From NCBI RefSeq assembly GCF_900078335.1, contig NZ_FKBR01000011.1:334894-398893 (forward strand): 64,000 bases of DNA, written 5' to 3'. Source of the stretch: Bordetella trematum (lineage in GTDB: Bacteria; Pseudomonadota; Gammaproteobacteria; Burkholderiales; Burkholderiaceae_B). The position numbers and the translations under genes were made by a program. Shown here one piece after another: positions 60,559 through 64,000 of this stretch (position 1 is its first letter; every line of letters starts with the position of its first letter). A model generated the notes under the pieces. It worked only from the letters and a program-made list of their open reading frames with translations, made no database searches and was not told the DNA's origin.

Positions 60559-62631
60559 TTGAATCCTCCGGCCCCTACCAAAGACCCTTTTTCCTACCTG
60601 GAATCGCTGCGCAGCCGCGCTGCCGACCAATGGGTGAGCGAGCAGAACGCGCGCACGCAGCAGGCACTGGGCGACAGCCCAGCCGTGGCAGCACTGACGC
60701 GGCGGCTGATTGCCATCTATGATTCGGCCGACCGCATCGCCACCTGCTCGCGCCACGGCGACTGGGGCTACAACACCTGGACCGATGCGCAGCATCCGCT
60801 GGGGCTGGTACGGCGCACACCGTGGCAGGCCTGGCTTGATGGCGAACCCCGCTGGCAGTCCGTGCTGGATGTCGACGCGCTGGCGCTCAACCGCGCCAAT
60901 GCCGACGGCACGCGCTGGACACTGGCGGATTTCGATCTGCGCCACCCCGATGGCGAACGCGCCCTGGTGAGCCTGGCTCCGGACGGCTCCGACGCCTGCG
61001 CCATCCATGAATTCGACATCGCCACGCGCGCCTTCCTGCCACAAGGCTTCACCCTCGCAGAACCCGGCCAGCACGGCATGGCCTGGATCGATGATGACAG
61101 CGTCTACGTAGCCTGGGACGACAGCGCACATAACCCGCAAGCCGAGCTCACCGTGGCCGGCCACCCGCGCTATACGCGCTACTGGCGACGCGGCCAGCCG
61201 CTGGCCGACGCCCCCATCGTGCTGACCTGTCCGCCCGAGGCCATTTCCGCGCACGCCTGGTTCGACCACGAGGCCTGCCGTCATCTGGCAGTCATTTATC
61301 TGGGCATGTGGCGCGCCCAATGGCTCTGGCGCGACGCCCCCGACGCGCCCTGGCAGCGTTATGACATCCCCGACGACGCCGAGATCTGCGAATGGCGCCA
61401 ATGGCTTTTCATCACTCTGCGCACCGACTGGCAGATAGCGGGCCAGACACTGGCCGCCGGCAGTCTGGTGGCCATCGGCCGCGACGCATTCCTGAGCGGC
61501 GCGCGCGCGTTCACCGTGCTGTTCACGCCGCAGGCGCGCCGTGTGCTGGCCGACCTGGACTTCACGCGCAACCAGGTCATCGTCACCGAACGCCACGATT
61601 GCATCACCCAGATCAAACTCTGGCATCCCCCCGGCGATGCCTCGCACGCGTGGCGCAGCGCCTCCTACCCCTTGCCGGCTCAGGGTTCGATCGTCATCAG
61701 CGCCGTCGACAGCCTGCGCGACGACACGGTGTTGATCGACGTGGATGACTTCCTGACGCCTCCCGCGCTGTATTACGCCGATCTTTCCCAACCGCAGCCA
61801 TGGCAGCGGCTTGCCCGCCTGCCGCCCCAGTTCGACAGTCAGGGCATGCGCGCGGAGTTGCGTCACGTCACTGCGCCCGACGGCGAATCAATTCCGTATT
61901 GGCTGATCGGCCGGCTCGATCAGGGCGGCCCGCGCCCCTGCCTGCTGTATGGCTATGGCGGATTTGAAGAAGCGCTCGACGAACCTGCCTACCTGGCCAC
62001 AGCGGGCGTGACCTGGCTGGAGCGCGGCGGCCTGTATGCCATCGCCTGCACACGCGGTGGCGGCGAGTTCGGTCCGGCCTGGCACCAGGCGGCGTTGCGC
62101 GAGAAACGCCAGGTGGCCTTCGATGATTTCATGGCGGTGGCGCAGGACTTGAACGCCAGCGGCGTGACCACCCCGCGCCAGCTCGCCATCAGCGGAGCGA
62201 GCAACGGCGGCCTGCTGGTTGCCGCCTGCATGGTGCAACGCCCTGAGCTTTTCGGCGCCGTGCTGTCAGCGGTTCCCGTACTGGATATGCTGCGCTTTCA
62301 CCGCTTGCTGCAAGGTGCAACCTGGGTCGAAGAGTATGGCGATCCCGAAGACCCGCAGGCACGCCGCTATCTGCAAGCCTATTCGCCCTATCACAACGTG
62401 CAGGCCGAGGCCGCTTACCCGCCCGTGCTGTTCACCACCTCCAGCAGCGATGATCGCGTGCATCCCGGTCATGCGCGCAAGATGGCGGCCCGCATGCAGT
62501 CTCTGGGGCACGCTGACGTCTGGTACTGGGAGCGGCGCGACGGCGGTCACGGCGCCGGCGTCGAAGCCCGCGGCATCGCGCAGGCCGAAGCCCTTGAAAG
62601 CGAGTTTCTCTGGCGCGCAGTGAACCGCTAG
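60559..62631 (+). CDS. Prolyl oligopeptidase family serine peptidase (S9)
   Basis: A 690-aa protein with an N-terminal beta-propeller (about residues 60-400) and a C-terminal alpha/beta-hydrolase domain. The catalytic triad is visible: S548 (SGASNGGLLVAAC), D631 (SSSDDRVHPGHARK) and H664 (RRDGGHGAG). YGYGGFEEALDEPAYLATAGVTWLERGG precedes the nucleophile, as in S9A. It cleaves short peptides, probably in the cytoplasm since no signal peptide is seen. The start is a TTG at 60559 with AGGAC upstream; no ATG is available near the N-terminus. Confidence 0.9.
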   Translation: MNPPAPTKDPFSYLESLRSRAADQWVSEQNARTQQALGDSPAVAALTRRLIAIYDSADRIATCSRHGDWGYNTWTDAQHPLGLVRRTPWQAWLDGEPRWQSVLDVDALALNRANADGTRWTLADFDLRHPDGERALVSLAPDGSDACAIHEFDIATRAFLPQGFTLAEPGQHGMAWIDDDSVYVAWDDSAHNPQAELTVAGHPRYTRYWRRGQPLADAPIVLTCPPEAISAHAWFDHEACRHLAVIYLGMWRAQWLWRDAPDAPWQRYDIPDDAEICEWRQWLFITLRTDWQIAGQTLAAGSLVAIGRDAFLSGARAFTVLFTPQARRVLADLDFTRNQVIVTERHDCITQIKLWHPPGDASHAWRSASYPLPAQGSIVISAVDSLRDDTVLIDVDDFLTPPALYYADLSQPQPWQRLARLPPQFDSQGMRAELRHVTAPDGESIPYWLIGRLDQGGPRPCLLYGYGGFEEALDEPAYLATAGVTWLERGGLYAIACTRGGGEFGPAWHQAALREKRQVAFDDFMAVAQDLNASGVTTPRQLAISGASNGGLLVAACMVQRPELFGAVLSAVPVLDMLRFHRLLQGATWVEEYGDPEDPQARRYLQAYSPYHNVQAEAAYPPVLFTTSSSDDRVHPGHARKMAARMQSLGHADVWYWERRDGGHGAGVEARGIAQAEALESEFLWRAVNR

Positions 62632-62639
62632 GGCAGGGC

Positions 62640-62662
62640 GGCGCGCGCTATATGCGCGCGCC
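62640..62662. repeat. GC/TA palindrome at the S9-LysR convergent junction
   Basis: GGCGCGCGC (62640-62648) and GCGCGCGCC (62654-62662) form a perfect 9-bp stem with a TATAT loop. It overlaps the LysR stop codon and begins 9 nt after the peptidase stop. Each half is an alternating purine-pyrimidine run. No T-tract follows. Confidence 0.7.
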
Positions 62663-63613
62663 GTAAAGTTGCCCGCAAACTTCGCGCAACGCCTGCGCGA
62701 AGAGTTCATCCACGTCACGCGCACGGCCCTCCTTGCGGGTAAAGAGGGCAATCGGAGACAGCGCCCATTCAAACGTGAAGGGCACCACTGCCACCCCTGA
62801 TATCCGCACCAGTTCATCGGCGATATCGGCAGGCAGGGCCGATATCGCCCGTTCACTGGCCGCGACCATTTCACCTATCAGCTTGGACGAGTTGGTTTCC
62901 ACCACGGGAATCGGAGGCGGCAGACCTTCGCCCAGGAAGACATCGGCCACCTGCTCGCGCATGGGCGTATTGGGCGTACCGAGAATCCAGTCCAGGTCCG
63001 ACAGATCGGCCCAACTCAGCCGCCCCCGGTTCAGGCGCGCAGCCAGACGCCGGCTGGCTATCAGGCGCGGACGCTGCCGATACAACACTTCAAAGCGCAG
63101 CCGCTGGTGCATGGCGCTGGGCGTGGCGCGCGCGATCACCGCATCCAGGCCATGCTGGTCGAGATGTTCGAGCAGCATGTCGCTGGTGCCCTCATGCACC
63201 GTCACCGACAGACGCCGCCCCCCCGGCAGGGTGCGCGCAATCGCCGCCGACAGCAGTTGTCCGGACACGAAGGGAATCACGCCGACATTCACATGTCCCG
63301 CCTGCCCGGACGCCGCCGCCTCCATATCACGCGCCAGATGATCCAGGTCGTGCAGCATGGCTTGCGCACGCGCCAGGGCGATATGCCCCAGCTCGGTAGG
63401 CAGCATGCCGCGCATCGACCGGGTAAAGAGCGGCGCGCCGAACATGGTTTCGATTTCGGCCAGGGCGCTGGTGACCGCCGGCTGGCTGGTCGCCATATGC
63501 TGCGCCACCCGCGTCAACGAGCCGTGCTGCTGAATCAGCAGCAACAGGCGCAGGTGGCGCATTTTCAGGCGCGAAATCAGGCGATGCATGATTTCAGCGG
63601 CATTCAGGCTCAT
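62648..63613 (-). CDS. LysR family transcriptional regulator
   Basis: A 321-aa regulator. The N-terminal helix-turn-helix is LISRLKMRHLRLLLLIQQHGSLTRVAQHMATSQPAVTSALAEIETMFGAPLFTRSMRGMLPTELG, and the effector domain starts HVNVGVIPFVSGQLLSAAIARTLPG. It resembles the GbpR/CbbR-like group with regulators of aromatic or sugar catabolism. It is divergent from the malic enzyme gene (157 bp between starts), and an inverted repeat between them may be its binding site. Confidence 0.92.
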   Translation of the reverse strand: MSLNAAEIMHRLISRLKMRHLRLLLLIQQHGSLTRVAQHMATSQPAVTSALAEIETMFGAPLFTRSMRGMLPTELGHIALARAQAMLHDLDHLARDMEAAASGQAGHVNVGVIPFVSGQLLSAAIARTLPGGRRLSVTVHEGTSDMLLEHLDQHGLDAVIARATPSAMHQRLRFEVLYRQRPRLIASRRLAARLNRGRLSWADLSDLDWILGTPNTPMREQVADVFLGEGLPPPIPVVETNSSKLIGEMVAASERAISALPADIADELVRISGVAVVPFTFEWALSPIALFTRKEGRARDVDELFAQALREVCGQLYGARI

Positions 63614-63648
63614 GATCCGGCCCCATCATCCTTGATTTCGGTACAGCT

Positions 63649-63664
63649 ATAAGCTTTATCTTAT
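63649..63664. promoter_or_regulatory. Candidate LysR-type binding site
   Basis: ATAAG (63649-63653) and CTTAT (63660-63664) flank six bases, CTTTAT, in the AT-rich gap between the LysR and malic enzyme genes, 36 bp from the LysR start. The interrupted dyad agrees in size with LysR-type sites. Assignment is inference. Confidence 0.4.
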
Positions 63665-63770
63665 GAGTATATAAAAAGCCCAAATTACTTTCTTATGGCC
63701 GGTCTTTAGACTACAGCTTGATCCTCTTTCCAGGCCTGCTCAGCCAGGCCACCAGCCAGCGAGACCCGTC

Positions 63771-64000
63771 ATGCCCCAGAATCCCAACCACCGTCAGGCC
63801 GCCCTCGACTATCACGAGTTTCCGCGCCCCGGAAAGATCGCCATCACCGCCTCCAAGCCCCTGGTCACCCAGCGGGATCTGGGCCTGGCCTATACCCCGG
63901 GTGTGGCGGCGGCCTGCGAAGAGATCGTGACCGACCCGCTCAACGCTTTTCGCTTTACCGCGCGCGGCAATCTGGTCGGGGTGATTTCCAACGGCACGGC
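63771..64000 (+). CDS. maeB: NADP-dependent malic enzyme, N-terminal fragment
   Basis: The first 76 residues of a protein cut by the window end. HRQAALDYHEFPRPGKIAITASKPLVTQRDLGLAYTPGVAAACEEI and RGNLVGVISNGT are the conserved start of MaeB-type malic enzymes, which turn malate to pyruvate and carbon dioxide and usually carry a C-terminal phosphotransacetylase-like domain, not visible here. The ATG at 63771 has no strong ribosome site. Confidence 0.9.
   Translation, partial: MPQNPNHRQAALDYHEFPRPGKIAITASKPLVTQRDLGLAYTPGVAAACEEIVTDPLNAFRFTARGNLVGVISNGT

Overview
The window looks like a chromosomal segment of a high-GC betaproteobacterium (Burkholderiales, family Alcaligenaceae, most like Bordetella or Achromobacter). 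The evidence is the high GC content, the gene order dnaA-dnaN-gyrB opposite rpmH-rnpA-yidD-yidC, a Bug/TctC-type solute receptor, the many ABC/TRAP uptake systems paired with IclR regulators, and protein sequences of this group throughout. It is my reading of the sequence; no database search was run. I see no insertion sequence, prophage, CRISPR array, tRNA or rRNA gene.

Layout. 1-8.9 kb: a fused TRAP permease, smg, gluQ, a fused tri-domain membrane protein (convergent with gluQ) and topB with a histone-like Lys/Ala tail. 8.9-20.8 kb: a large catabolic cluster. A divergent IclR regulator is followed by a polar amino-acid ABC transporter, two FAD oxidoreductases, a NitT/TauT-type ABC transporter, two short-chain dehydrogenases and an aldehyde dehydrogenase. 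All are on the plus strand and tightly packed, starting from a near-consensus sigma-70 promoter. 20.8-23.2 kb: an acetolactate-synthase-type enzyme divergent from an Lrp/AsnC regulator. 23.2-37.5 kb: single genes and pairs, including a bestrophin-like channel, a bacterial SET-domain protein, an FMN-riboswitch-controlled ribB, a deoxyribosyltransferase-family protein, a PanE-type reductase, an AraC-GyrI regulator, lldD, acylphosphatase, a Bug receptor with an amidase and a divergent IclR, an MFS transporter and an EamA exporter.

37.7-54.3 kb is the replication-origin neighbourhood. gyrB, dnaN and dnaA run leftward; rpmH, rnpA, yidD, yidC and, further on, mnmE run rightward. Between yidC and mnmE sit katG, preceded by an OxyR-type site, and a four-gene taurine/sulfonate-like operon (dioxygenase, binding protein, ATPase, permease). 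The 556-bp gap before mnmE carries a dense cluster of DnaA boxes and is my best candidate for oriC. The dnaA-rpmH gap has only one box, which overlaps the likely dnaA promoter and looks autoregulatory.

54.3-60.5 kb: a leftward operon doxX - membrane fusion protein - RND pump - outer-membrane channel, with the order and sizes of Pseudomonas mexGHI-opmD. It is preceded by a promoter with a 19-bp spacer filled by a SoxR-type palindrome, so I infer redox-responsive efflux. 60.5-64 kb: an S9 peptidase, a LysR regulator and the start of a malic enzyme cut by the window end.

The items most worth a second look are the SoxR-box efflux operon, the oriC candidate before mnmE, the amine/amino-acid catabolic cluster with two transporters, the SET-domain gene and the two strong hairpins without a T-tract.
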